A stretch of DNA of 19,182 nucleotides from JAFAHZ01 sp035656415 (lineage in GTDB: Bacteria > Vulcanimicrobiota > Vulcanimicrobiia > Vulcanimicrobiales > Vulcanimicrobiaceae): the NCBI GenBank assembly GCA_035656415.1, contig DASRSM010000186.1, forward strand, positions 1 through 19,182, written 5' to 3'. The translations under genes were made by a program, and so were the position numbers. The notes below the pieces were generated by a model, which did not search any database, was not told where the DNA came from, and saw only the letters and a program-made list of their open reading frames with translations. Positions 1 through 6,991 of the stretch are shown here, one piece after another. Positions within the stretch are counted from its first letter, which is position 1. Every line of letters starts with the position of its first letter.

Positions 1-212
1 AGCCGATCGCGATCGTCGTATTTGAGGAGATAAGAAAAGAGGAGTTCGCCCCACTCCGTGGACCGCTGCCCGTTTTCCAAAGCGGGATTGAGCGAGATCG
101 GCTCTTGTTGTTGACCGATGGTCAACCAATCCGGCGCAGCCGTGTGATGCGACGCGCAGCTCGCAAGAGCGAGGGCGGCCGCAGCAAAAGCGTGTTTGAG
201 GCGATCGATCAC
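1..212 (-). CDS. Family-5 extracellular solute-binding lipoprotein (ABC peptide/oligopeptide importer), N-terminal part
   Basis: This partial gene starts with GTG at 212-210 and runs off the left edge after 70 codons. The first 19 residues form a lipoprotein signal peptide: a short basic start (IDRLKH), an Ala/Leu core, and the lipobox L16-A17-S18-C19, so Cys19 would be lipidated. The mature part reads LTIGQQQEPISLNPALENG, then GELLFSYLLKYD. That matches the start of SBP family 5 (OppA/DppA-like) domains, where an EP-x-SLNP motif is followed by a 'LLFxxLLxYD' segment. Such proteins capture peptides or other small ligands outside the membrane and deliver them to an ABC permease. The start codon directly abuts the TAA (213-215) of the upstream aminotransferase, so the two are probably cotranscribed. 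I see no clear Shine-Dalgarno. The family call rests on about 50 mature residues. Confidence 0.7.
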   Translation of the reverse strand, partial: MIDRLKHAFAAAALALASCASHHTAAPDWLTIGQQQEPISLNPALENGQRSTEWGELLFSYLLKYDDRDR

Positions 213-1427
213 TTACGTGGTCGAACGATACGCGGCTGCTAAGAGTCGCACCCCCCGTTCGATTTCGTCGGCGTCGCTTCGGCTAAACGCAAGCCGGACG
301 AACCGATTCGGCGCGCAGTCTGCAGCGGCCGACGCGCCGCTTGCATAAAAAGCGGGCCCGGCAATCACCGACACTCCGTTGCGCCACGCGCGTTCCACAA
401 GCGCGGTCGTATCGATGGCTTCGGGGAATTTCACCCAGAGATAGTAGCCCCCCATCGGGACGCTAAACGTCGCCTCCGGAATTTCTCGCCGCACGGCTGC
501 TGTCATGGCGTCGCGGTGTTGCCGGTAGGCATTACGCGCGCGATCGAGCAGCGGCCGCAGACCGCCGCCGGCGAGGAACTCGAAGGCGATCCGCTGAGTG
601 AGCGGGCACGTACCGCCGTCGCTCTTCAAGCGCGCAAGCAGTGCCAGCATCGCCGGCGGCCCGCTGATCCAGCCGATCCGCAAGCCGGGCGCGAGGAGTT
701 TGGAAAACGTTCCGACTGCAAAGACGTTCCGCGGATCGAGCGACTTGAGCGACGGTTCGTTGTTACCGTCAAAACGCAACGCCCGGTACGGGCTGTCTTC
801 GATGATGGGAATTTGCCCGGCGGCGGCCAGCGAAATCAGTGCCTCGCGACGGCGGAGCGACATCGTTATTCCGGTGGGATTGTGGAAATCCGGAACGTCG
901 TAAATGAATTTCGGACGGGCATCCTTCGGAAGGGCTGCCAGACGCCGCTCCAGCGCCCCGACGTCGAGGCCCTCGTTATCTTGAGGCATCTCGACGAACG
1001 TCACTCCGAAGCTGCGAAAGATGGGAATGGCGCTAAAATACGTAGGGCCGGTAACGACAATGGCATCGCCTTCATCGACGAGCAGCCGGCACATGAGTTC
1101 GAGACCATTTTTGGCGCCGTTGACCACGAGAACGTCGTCGGACGAGACTGCGACGTCGTCGGCTCGCATGTAGCCCGCGATCCACTCACGCAGCTCGGGG
1201 AGACCAAACGGGGTTCCGTATTGCAACGACTCGGCGCGGTAATCGTGCAGCGCCCGCATCGCTGCGTCGGTAAGATCGGGAAAGATGCCGGGAAACGCGT
1301 ATCCTGAGTCGAGCGAGATCTTACTTGTATCGATCGGGTGCGCGGGCGGCGATAAGCGCGCGGCACGGCGTGAAAGCGTGAGGTCGGATAGCACGGTCGC
1401 CTCCAGCGATGGAACGGCATTCCCCAC
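213..1427 (-). CDS. PLP-dependent aminotransferase class I/II (2-aminoadipate/MocR-like fold-type I)
   Basis: A complete 404-residue fold-type I aminotransferase, transferring amino groups between an amino acid and a 2-oxo acid. Visible landmarks are the N-terminal substrate segment LDSGYAFPGIFPD (39-51), YGTPFGLPELR (70-80), NGAKNGLEL (103-111), the cofactor-ring motif DFHNPTG (180-186), Asp211 in IIEDSPYRALR, and the Schiff-base Lys243 in GTFSKLLAPGLRIGW. The 'GTFSK-LAPGLR-GW' block and the overall layout resemble the LysN/2-aminoadipate and MocR-domain aminotransferases. No GntR DNA-binding domain is present, so this is the enzyme form. Substrate cannot be read from sequence. The start is GTG at 1427, without an obvious ribosome-binding site, and the true start could lie slightly downstream. 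The gene runs minus and its stop touches the start of the solute-binding lipoprotein gene, which hints at uptake and use of peptides or amino acids. Confidence 0.85.
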   Translation of the reverse strand: MGNAVPSLEATVLSDLTLSRRAARLSPPAHPIDTSKISLDSGYAFPGIFPDLTDAAMRALHDYRAESLQYGTPFGLPELREWIAGYMRADDVAVSSDDVLVVNGAKNGLELMCRLLVDEGDAIVVTGPTYFSAIPIFRSFGVTFVEMPQDNEGLDVGALERRLAALPKDARPKFIYDVPDFHNPTGITMSLRRREALISLAAAGQIPIIEDSPYRALRFDGNNEPSLKSLDPRNVFAVGTFSKLLAPGLRIGWISGPPAMLALLARLKSDGGTCPLTQRIAFEFLAGGGLRPLLDRARNAYRQHRDAMTAAVRREIPEATFSVPMGGYYLWVKFPEAIDTTALVERAWRNGVSVIAGPAFYASGASAAADCAPNRFVRLAFSRSDADEIERGVRLLAAAYRSTT

Positions 1428-1474
1428 GACTCGCTAGCGAAACCTGCGCCCGGCTAGCAATACCCTGTCAAACA

Positions 1475-1505
1475 TTGTGCCAAAGCAGACTCATTATGCT
1501 AAGAT
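1475..1505 (+). promoter_or_regulatory. Candidate extended -10 promoter for the 1073-aa membrane protein gene
   Basis: In the 204-bp divergent gap, TTGTGC (1475-1480) is followed after 19 bp by TGC-TAAGAT (-10 at 1500-1505, with an extended TGn). The spacer is long, so this is a weak candidate. Transcription would start about 120 nt before the GTG at 1632. No better match was found in the gap. Confidence 0.3.
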
Positions 1506-1517
1506 AAAGCGTTTATC
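1503..1517. promoter_or_regulatory. 15-bp palindrome in the divergent promoter region (possible operator)
   Basis: GATAAA-GCG-TTTATC is a perfect inverted repeat with 6-bp arms and a 3-bp centre. It overlaps the candidate -10 box at 1500-1505 and lies between the divergent aminotransferase and membrane-protein genes. It is A/T-rich in a G/C-rich background, as operators often are. No cognate regulator is visible nearby. Confidence 0.35.
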
Positions 1518-1631
1518 CGATTCATTCTCTTCGCTACGTTGGAGCGATAAGGCGGATTCGTGCTCGCCGCCTTCTTCGTTCGAGGTTCTTTAAAAACGGG
1601 ACGAGTATCGGCGCCCGTGTAACACGGCCTC

Positions 1632-4600
1632 GTGCTCGTCTCGTCCTACGCTGCGGATTTGGCTCAAACGCTGGCGGGCGTTTTTAGGCTCTCGCCCGAC
1701 GCTTTCGTCACCGCGGCAACGTTGACGCACGAAGCGATGATTTTGGGTTTGACGATCGTGCTGCTGGCTGGATTCAGCGAAGCGGTTGCAGCCAGCATCG
1801 TGCTTTTCGCCAATCGCGTCCAGCCGGCGCGGTTCATATTCACCTGGGCGATCGACTCGCTGCTTTTTGTCTTCGGTTACTTCTTTCTGGTCGGTAGCAC
1901 GTGGGTCGTCTGCCGCATTTTGCACGCGCCGCAGGTGCCGTTTCGCGAATTGGCCGCGATCTTCGCGGTGTCGTACGCCCCGCTGCTCTTTTCGTTCCTG
2001 GGCGCGCTTCCGTTGCTCGGGCCGGGTTTGCTCAACCTGTTGCGCGCGTGGCATTTCTTAGCGCTCATCGTCGGGCTCGCCGCCGTTATTCACGTAACGT
2101 TCGTCGCAGCGGCATGCTACGTCGCGCTCGGATGGATCGGCGTCATTCTCGCGCAGCAGAGTTTCGGAAAGCCGATCGCCGAGTTGGGAACGCGTGTGCT
2201 CGACGCCGTCGCCGGCGTACGTCTCGTCGACGATGAGGATCTCGTGATCGGACGGGCGAGCAGCGGTTCCTCGCTGCGAAAAGGTGCGCGCGGGGACGCA
2301 CCGGCCGTCAGCGGTCCCATTCCTCTGCATCCCGCCGTGTGGAAAGCTGCGATCGGTTTGGTGGGCGTCGGCATTTTGACGATCGTGGTAGCGCTGCTGC
2401 TCGATCCGGTCCGCGGCGCACTCTTCGGTTGGGAAGTTCATTTACCGCGCGTGGCGCGCATTCCGATCGATCTTTTCTGGCTCGGCATTCTCGCCATTAT
2501 CGTCGCGGGATTCATGGCGCCGGTCGAGACGCTGGGCTGGTGGGCCGGATGGTACGGCGATCGCATCGACGCTACCGTCGACGTGCAGAAGTCCGACGAC
2601 AAAGCGCCTCCGCACGACTGCACGCGCTACATCGTCTACCTCGACGGCGTCGCGCAGTCCAGCTCGCGCTATACGCCGGACATCGAAACGTTTCTCGACG
2701 CACTAGCGCCGGAGCTGCCCGAAGGAACGCGGCTGATTCGCGGCGTCATGGCGTACTCCGTCATGAACCGGCCACTCGAACAGGATCCGCTGTTCTCGCG
2801 ATTGTGGTCGTTCATCGACAAGCTGCGATTCGGCAAGAGCGGCGGCTTTCAAGTCGGGTTGCTGGGCATGATCGTCAATCTCCGCAACATGCTCATCGTT
2901 GCGGTTTCGGCCGATCCGCGGTACGGACCGATGTATAACTTCGGCATCGCTCACGTCGTCGTCAAATCGCTGATCGCCAACGGTTACAAGCCGCGCAGCG
3001 GCGTTCCGGTGACGCTAATCGGCTACAGCGGCGGCGGGCAGATGGCGTGCGGCTCCGCGCGCTTCATCAAACAGGCGATCGACGCGCCGATCGACGTGGT
3101 TTCGCTGGGAGGCGTCATCAACGGCGACGATCCGATTCTCGAGTTGGAGCATCTCTATCATTTGGTCGGCGATCGCGATAAGGTCGAGCGCGTCGGCCCA
3201 TATCTCTTTGCGTCGCGCTGGAAGATCGCCGTGCTTTCGCAGTGGAACCGCGCGCGTCGTTTGGGCCGCCTGACGGAGATTTCGCTAGGCCCCGTGGGTC
3301 ATCAGGTACCCGGCGGCATGCTCGACCCGGATTTACGGCTTGTCGACGGACGTACGGCGCTGCGCCAAACGCTCGATTACATCGAGCACGCCCTCGACGG
3401 AACCGTCGACGTATCCGAACCGTGGCTTCAGAAGAAAGAAAGCGCTTACGAACGTTACCGCAGCGTTCCGTGGAATCGCGCGGATTACTATCCCGCGCTG
3501 AAAACGTGCGCGGAGTTTTCGCCGGTTGCCGATTGGGCCGGGCGGCTAATTCTGCCCGACCGCAAAGCGCGTTTCGGCGGCGCGCTGCTCGAGCTGCGCT
3601 GTACGCCGGCGGATCGACGCGAGTTATTGGGCGCCACCGTTCGCCTGCAATGGAACGAGTCGTCGCCGAGAGTTCGCGAGATGCTTCGCGCGGTACGCCG
3701 CGACGTCAACTTCGGTGCCGAAGCCTATTACACGAGCACCTACGGCGGAATCGTTCATCCGGTGCGATTGAACCGCTGGCGGCTCGTCGATCCGCTCGAA
3801 TCGCTGGCCGGGGCACATCCGCACGACGACGTGTTCGTCAAGCTCGTGGGAACGGTGCACGCCGCGAGAGATGGCGAGGAAACGGTCTTGCGCGTGGAGC
3901 GCGAGCCGGTCCAGGTGACCGGATGTTTCTTCGGCCTCGTCCGCTTTTTAGAACCGCAGGAAGGCGACGCCGTCGCCGTCGCGCACTACGATTCGGCGAC
4001 GCATCGATGCAACGGCAAACGGACGCTGGTACGCGTTCCCGCGCCAGTCGACCGCGCGCTGGGCTCGTATCCGGGCGACGATTGGTACGTCTACGGGTTA
4101 CCCGACGTGAATGGGACGTTTGTGGTTCAAGCGATGGCGCCTCGCGAGGTCTTGCGGGCGCATGAGGACGGTGTCGCATGGATTGCCGGCGACCGCGCCC
4201 TGCTCGTGCAGATCGCCGGCGGAGCGTTTGGACATTATGCATACGGAACGGCGGAAGTCGTGCGCGATGCGACCACCGGAGATCTGCGGTTCGTTAAGAC
4301 GTACTATCATCTGCACGCCCACAACACCGAAGGGCTCGTTTCCGGCGCGTCCGACTGGTCCCACGCGATGGGCGACCGCCAGTTCGGCTGGGCCGGCGAA
4401 CGCACCGCGTCGGAGCTGGTCGTCAAGGACGAACGGCTCGTTCGCACGTTCGGCTCGGTCGCTCTGCAGCTCGGTGCGATGGCCGCACGCTATCGCACGG
4501 GCGACGGCACCGGCGGTACGTACGCCGGCATCGCGCACAACTCGACGCAAGACTCCAACCGGGCGTTCGTCAAGGCGGTGCCTCAACTGCGCAGAAAACT

Positions 4601-4853
4601 CGAACCGTTCGGCGCGCTGTATAGCGCCTGGACGCAAAACGAGTTTAGCTTGGGAAGCACGTTCGAAGACGCGCCGATGCGCAACCTGGCAGTGGCGTTG
4701 AGCAATTGGCCATGCATCGTGCCGTCGCTCGCGCGCGATGCGATCGTCAGGGCGCTCGCGCACGACGGCGCCGACGTTACATCGACGAAATGTGACTCAG
4801 CATCGTACCGGCTTGGTCCGCCGGAACGGACTGAGCGATATCGCCTTGACTGA
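1632..4853 (+). CDS. 1073-aa multidomain membrane protein with alpha/beta-hydrolase-like GYSGG motif
   Basis: I do not recognise a named family for the whole protein. The N-terminus is a membrane domain with about six hydrophobic segments (roughly 36-60, 69-93, 106-130, 138-172, 236-257, 278-300). The first four resemble a Yip1-type bundle. After the last segment comes a soluble domain with a lipase-like nucleophile elbow, LIGYSGGGQ, placing Ser466 as candidate nucleophile; D and H partners are not certain. The C-terminal half (about 600-1073) is soluble and carries HLHAHNTEG and AHNSTQDSN motifs that look conserved, but I cannot assign them. GTG 1632 is the earliest possible start because an in-frame TAA lies at 1620-1622; no strong ribosome-binding site is seen. 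The last 77 nt overlap the convergent CBS gene. Likely a membrane-anchored hydrolase of unknown substrate. Confidence 0.75.
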   Translation: MLVSSYAADLAQTLAGVFRLSPDAFVTAATLTHEAMILGLTIVLLAGFSEAVAASIVLFANRVQPARFIFTWAIDSLLFVFGYFFLVGSTWVVCRILHAPQVPFRELAAIFAVSYAPLLFSFLGALPLLGPGLLNLLRAWHFLALIVGLAAVIHVTFVAAACYVALGWIGVILAQQSFGKPIAELGTRVLDAVAGVRLVDDEDLVIGRASSGSSLRKGARGDAPAVSGPIPLHPAVWKAAIGLVGVGILTIVVALLLDPVRGALFGWEVHLPRVARIPIDLFWLGILAIIVAGFMAPVETLGWWAGWYGDRIDATVDVQKSDDKAPPHDCTRYIVYLDGVAQSSSRYTPDIETFLDALAPELPEGTRLIRGVMAYSVMNRPLEQDPLFSRLWSFIDKLRFGKSGGFQVGLLGMIVNLRNMLIVAVSADPRYGPMYNFGIAHVVVKSLIANGYKPRSGVPVTLIGYSGGGQMACGSARFIKQAIDAPIDVVSLGGVINGDDPILELEHLYHLVGDRDKVERVGPYLFASRWKIAVLSQWNRARRLGRLTEISLGPVGHQVPGGMLDPDLRLVDGRTALRQTLDYIEHALDGTVDVSEPWLQKKESAYERYRSVPWNRADYYPALKTCAEFSPVADWAGRLILPDRKARFGGALLELRCTPADRRELLGATVRLQWNESSPRVREMLRAVRRDVNFGAEAYYTSTYGGIVHPVRLNRWRLVDPLESLAGAHPHDDVFVKLVGTVHAARDGEETVLRVEREPVQVTGCFFGLVRFLEPQEGDAVAVAHYDSATHRCNGKRTLVRVPAPVDRALGSYPGDDWYVYGLPDVNGTFVVQAMAPREVLRAHEDGVAWIAGDRALLVQIAGGAFGHYAYGTAEVVRDATTGDLRFVKTYYHLHAHNTEGLVSGASDWSHAMGDRQFGWAGERTASELVVKDERLVRTFGSVALQLGAMAARYRTGDGTGGTYAGIAHNSTQDSNRAFVKAVPQLRRKLEPFGALYSAWTQNEFSLGSTFEDAPMRNLAVALSNWPCIVPSLARDAIVRALAHDGADVTSTKCDSASYRLGPPERTERYRLD

Positions 4854-5205
4854 TGATGCCGATAAGCCTGCCGGCTTCGACGACCGGAACGCGGCGAATT
4901 TGTCTTTCGCCCATGATTTCAGTCACGCGCTGTACCGAATCGTCCGGACCGACGGTTACCGGATTGGACGAGACGATCTCGGCTACCGTCGTTTTGCGTG
5001 GGTCCTTACCCTGCGCGAGGCCGTGTACTACGATGTCGCGATCCGTGACGATGCCGCGGACTTGCTGCTGATCGTCGCAAACGGGCAGCGCGCCGACGTC
5101 GTGCTGTGCCAAACGCTCGGCCGCAGTTTGCAGGGAGTCGTCTTCACGCAGCACCTCGACGTTTTCGGTCATAATGTCGGAAGCGGTCGATGCTTTCAGT
5201 GCCAT
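4777..5205 (-). CDS. CBS-pair domain protein
   Basis: A 142-residue protein made almost only of two CBS motifs, the fold that binds adenosine nucleotides (AMP, ATP, SAM, NAD) and regulates partner proteins. CBS1 starts at SDIMTENVEVL and includes VGALPVCDDQQQVRGIVTDRDI; CBS2 includes VAEIVSSNPVTVGPDDSVQRV and RRVPVVEAGRLIGIISQGDI. The 'G-ivTDRDI' and 'GIISQGDI' ends are the classic ligand-contact strands. I chose ATG 5205 because the fold begins right after it; a longer frame to 5304 only adds a charged 33-residue segment unlike this family. It stands alone on the minus strand, divergent from the glycine-zipper gene and convergent with the large membrane protein, whose last 77 nt it overlaps. 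Stand-alone CBS pairs are common stress or energy sensors; the target here is unknown. Confidence 0.88.
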   Translation of the reverse strand: MALKASTASDIMTENVEVLREDDSLQTAAERLAQHDVGALPVCDDQQQVRGIVTDRDIVVHGLAQGKDPRKTTVAEIVSSNPVTVGPDDSVQRVTEIMGERQIRRVPVVEAGRLIGIISQGDIAQSVPADQAGTMLSHISSM

Positions 5206-5289
5206 GGGCCAAAAGTACCCTATCGAACGTGCGTGCGCACGTTGCTGCCGCTCGATTATCCGCTCTCGGTTGCCACGAGAATTTCGTAA

Positions 5290-5317
5290 TATACTGCTTT
5301 GCACTAGTTCAGGAAGG
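5290..5317 (+). promoter_or_regulatory. -10-like box and strong RBS for the glycine-zipper gene
   Basis: TATACT at 5290-5295 is a good -10 match, but no -35 sits at ideal distance (TTGCCA at 5270-5275 leaves only 14 bp). AGGAAGG at 5311-5317 is a clear Shine-Dalgarno 8 nt before the GTG at 5326, which fixes that start. Confidence 0.4.
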
Positions 5318-5325
5318 AACCAAAA

Positions 5326-5829
5326 GTGAAACGACTCTTCGTCATCGTACTCGCTGCCGCCGCGCTGTTGCCGGCCGCGTTTGCAGCGATCCCGGCCAAG
5401 GCCGATGCAGTTAGCTCGCTATTCGGCGTCTACGTCTATCCGAATAAAGGGCAAAGCGAAACGCAGCAGGCCAACGACGAATCGGTCTGCTACAAATCGG
5501 CCAAGGCCAAGACTGGAATCGATCCCGCAAATATGCCGGCAGCGACTCCGGCACCACAAGGAACGCGCACCGGCGGCGCGGTTCGCGGCGGCGCTAAGGG
5601 CGCGGCTAGCGGTGCGGTCGTCGGTGCGATCGCGGGCAACGCCGGGCAAGGCGCCGCGATCGGCGCTGCTGCCGGCGGTATGCTCGGCTATCGCAACCAG
5701 CGCGCGCTTAACAACGCCGAGCAGCATTATGCAAACGCCAATACGCAAGCACAGCAATCGGCGCAGACCAACAACTTCCGGCGCGCGTTCGGAGCATGTC
5801 TGGAATCGAAAGGCTACACCGTCAAGTAA
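5326..5829 (+). CDS. Secreted glycine-zipper (YMGG-like) envelope protein
   Basis: A 167-residue exported protein. Residues 1-28 are a Sec signal peptide (KR, then a Leu/Ala core, cleavage near AKADA). A Cys-containing segment follows (ESVCYKSAKAKTGID), then a Pro/Ala linker and a glycine-zipper helix region (about 83-125) with repeated G-x3-G spacing, as in GAIAGNAGQGAAIGAAAGG. The C-terminus FRRAFGACLESKGYTVK is typical of YMGG-like/SlyB-type zipper proteins. The zipper can form a membrane-embedded helical hairpin or oligomer, so an envelope role is likely; the precise function is unknown. The two Cys residues (ESVC, GAC) may form a disulfide. Start is GTG behind a strong AGGAAGG. Its stop overlaps the start of the next gene (TAATG), suggesting translational coupling. 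Confidence 0.82.
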   Translation: MKRLFVIVLAAAALLPAAFAAIPAKADAVSSLFGVYVYPNKGQSETQQANDESVCYKSAKAKTGIDPANMPAATPAPQGTRTGGAVRGGAKGAASGAVVGAIAGNAGQGAAIGAAAGGMLGYRNQRALNNAEQHYANANTQAQQSAQTNNFRRAFGACLESKGYTVK

Positions 5830-6770
5830 TGCGAGCAATACAGTACGACCGTTTCGGCGAGCCGGGCGAGGTCGTCGCACCGGCGACTATTGACACACCA
5901 AAACCCGGCGCGGAAGAAGTCCTCGTACGCGTTAGGCTTTCGCCGGTTCACAACCACGATTTGGCGACGATACGCGGCATCTACGGCGTGAAGCCGTCGC
6001 TGCCGGCCATCGGCGGAAGCGAACTCGTCGGCGAGGTCGACGGAAAACGCGTTGCCGTGCTCACGCGCGGTGCGTGGGCGGAGTACGCGATCGCACATCC
6101 CGATGCGCTCGTTCCGATTCCGGACGCCATTCCCGATGAAATCGCCGCGCAGCTTCTCGCGATGCCGATGTCCGCGATCGCGTTGTTCGACGGTTTGCAC
6201 GTTTCGAAAGGCGATTGGATCGTACAAAATGCCGCCAACGGTGCGGTAGGCCACGCGATCGAAGCCATTGCGAAGAAGGCCGGGGTGAACGTCGTCAATC
6301 TCGTTCGGCGCGAAGCGGCCGCGGAAGAACTGCGCTCGCACGGCGCGCGCGCGATCGTGCAAAACGGCGATTGGGTAGCACGGGTTCGCGAAGTAAGCGG
6401 CGGAGCTCCGATCGTACGAGTCATCGACTCCGTTTGCGACGAGAATTCGCTCGCGCTTAACCGCTTGCTCGCCCCGGGCGGCGAGCACGTCGTTTTCGGA
6501 GCGTTGGCGCGGCGCCCGCTTTCGATCGATCCCGGCTCACTGATTTACGGGCAGACGCACGTTCGCGGGTTCTGGATGATTACGTGGATGCTGCAATCCG
6601 GCCCCGAGGAGAAGCGCGCCGCCGTCACCAAGGCCATCGGCCTGGCCCTCGACGGCCAACTTGACCTGCCCGTGGCCGGCTCCTTTCCTTTAGAAAGGGC
6701 TGCGGATGCGATGCGTGAGGCCGAACGGCCCGGCCGCCCCGGCAAGGTCCTCATTTCCGCCTCAGCCTGA
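5829..6770 (+). CDS. Zinc-independent MDR-family oxidoreductase (quinone/enoyl reductase-like)
   Basis: A 313-residue member of the medium-chain dehydrogenase/reductase superfamily, NADPH:quinone reductase/2-enoyl reductase side. The N-terminal GroES-like domain has VLVRVRLSPVHNHDLATIRG and the IGGSELVGEV core. The Rossmann domain opens with VQNAANGAVGHAIEAIAKKAG, giving the A-x2-G-x2-G dinucleotide site, then NVVNLVRRE. Zinc-ligand cysteines of alcohol dehydrogenases are absent. 'QNAANGAVG' resembles mitochondrial-type trans-2-enoyl-thioester reductases, so an enoyl-reductase role is as likely as a quinone role. I place the start at ATG 5829, which shares its A with the preceding TAA and begins MRAIQYDRFGEPGEV, a standard family start; the frame is open 11 codons further upstream. 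A 6-bp hairpin (6759-6773) spans its stop but lacks a T-tract. Confidence 0.85.
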   Translation: MRAIQYDRFGEPGEVVAPATIDTPKPGAEEVLVRVRLSPVHNHDLATIRGIYGVKPSLPAIGGSELVGEVDGKRVAVLTRGAWAEYAIAHPDALVPIPDAIPDEIAAQLLAMPMSAIALFDGLHVSKGDWIVQNAANGAVGHAIEAIAKKAGVNVVNLVRREAAAEELRSHGARAIVQNGDWVARVREVSGGAPIVRVIDSVCDENSLALNRLLAPGGEHVVFGALARRPLSIDPGSLIYGQTHVRGFWMITWMLQSGPEEKRAAVTKAIGLALDGQLDLPVAGSFPLERAADAMREAERPGRPGKVLISASA

Positions 6771-6812
6771 GGCCCGTCCGGGGCGACAAAAGGAGGAATC
6801 GCTTCGCGGGCG

Positions 6813-6841
6813 TTGACGCTCCCGGCGGCGGGTGCTAAACT
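6813..6841 (+). promoter_or_regulatory. Sigma70-type promoter of rpoB
   Basis: TTGACG (6813-6818) and TAAACT (6836-6841) are separated by exactly 17 bp, an excellent housekeeping promoter. TGCCCCG follows at 6851-6857, 9 nt after the -10 box. The rpoC promoter has the same heptamer at the same distance. Confidence 0.8.
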
Positions 6842-6847
6842 CGTACC

Positions 6848-6991
6848 CTATGCCCCGCGGCTCATAAGGCCACCGCAGAGAAGGGCGAGTCACCTCCGGA
6901 CACGTTACCGGAGCCGTAGCTCGTCTTTTTGGTGTGCCCGCGAGTCTAGTGGCATGCGCGCATAAACGATTCATAGCAGAGAAAGAGAGTA
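6848..6991 (+). promoter_or_regulatory. Structured rpoB leader with attenuator-like hairpin
   Basis: The leader is about 145 nt. Its core is CTCCGG (6894-6899) pairing with CCGGAG (6908-6913), enclosed by an outer helix GGCGAG (6885-6890) with CTCGTC (6920-6925, one G-U pair). The descending arm runs into TTTTT (6926-6930), so the whole resembles an intrinsic terminator placed before the gene, as in transcription attenuators. About 60 nt separate it from the ATG. Whether it terminates, and what would release it, cannot be read here. Confidence 0.5.

Noticed and set aside
516..1307. 263-codon plus-strand frame inside the aminotransferase gene
   Set aside because: Antisense shadow; the minus strand carries a complete set of aminotransferase motifs.
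1443..1471. Minus-strand promoter with TTGACA at 1466-1471 for the aminotransferase
   Set aside because: The -35 is perfect, but no -10-like hexamer lies 16-18 bp downstream, and the start codon is too near for a convincing alternative.
5206..5304. 33-residue N-terminal extension of the CBS protein
   Set aside because: Charged text without family support, lying in the divergent promoter region; ATG 5205 begins at the natural CBS boundary.
6759..6773. Terminator after the MDR oxidoreductase
   Set aside because: A 6-bp hairpin overlaps the stop codon but has no T-tract after it.
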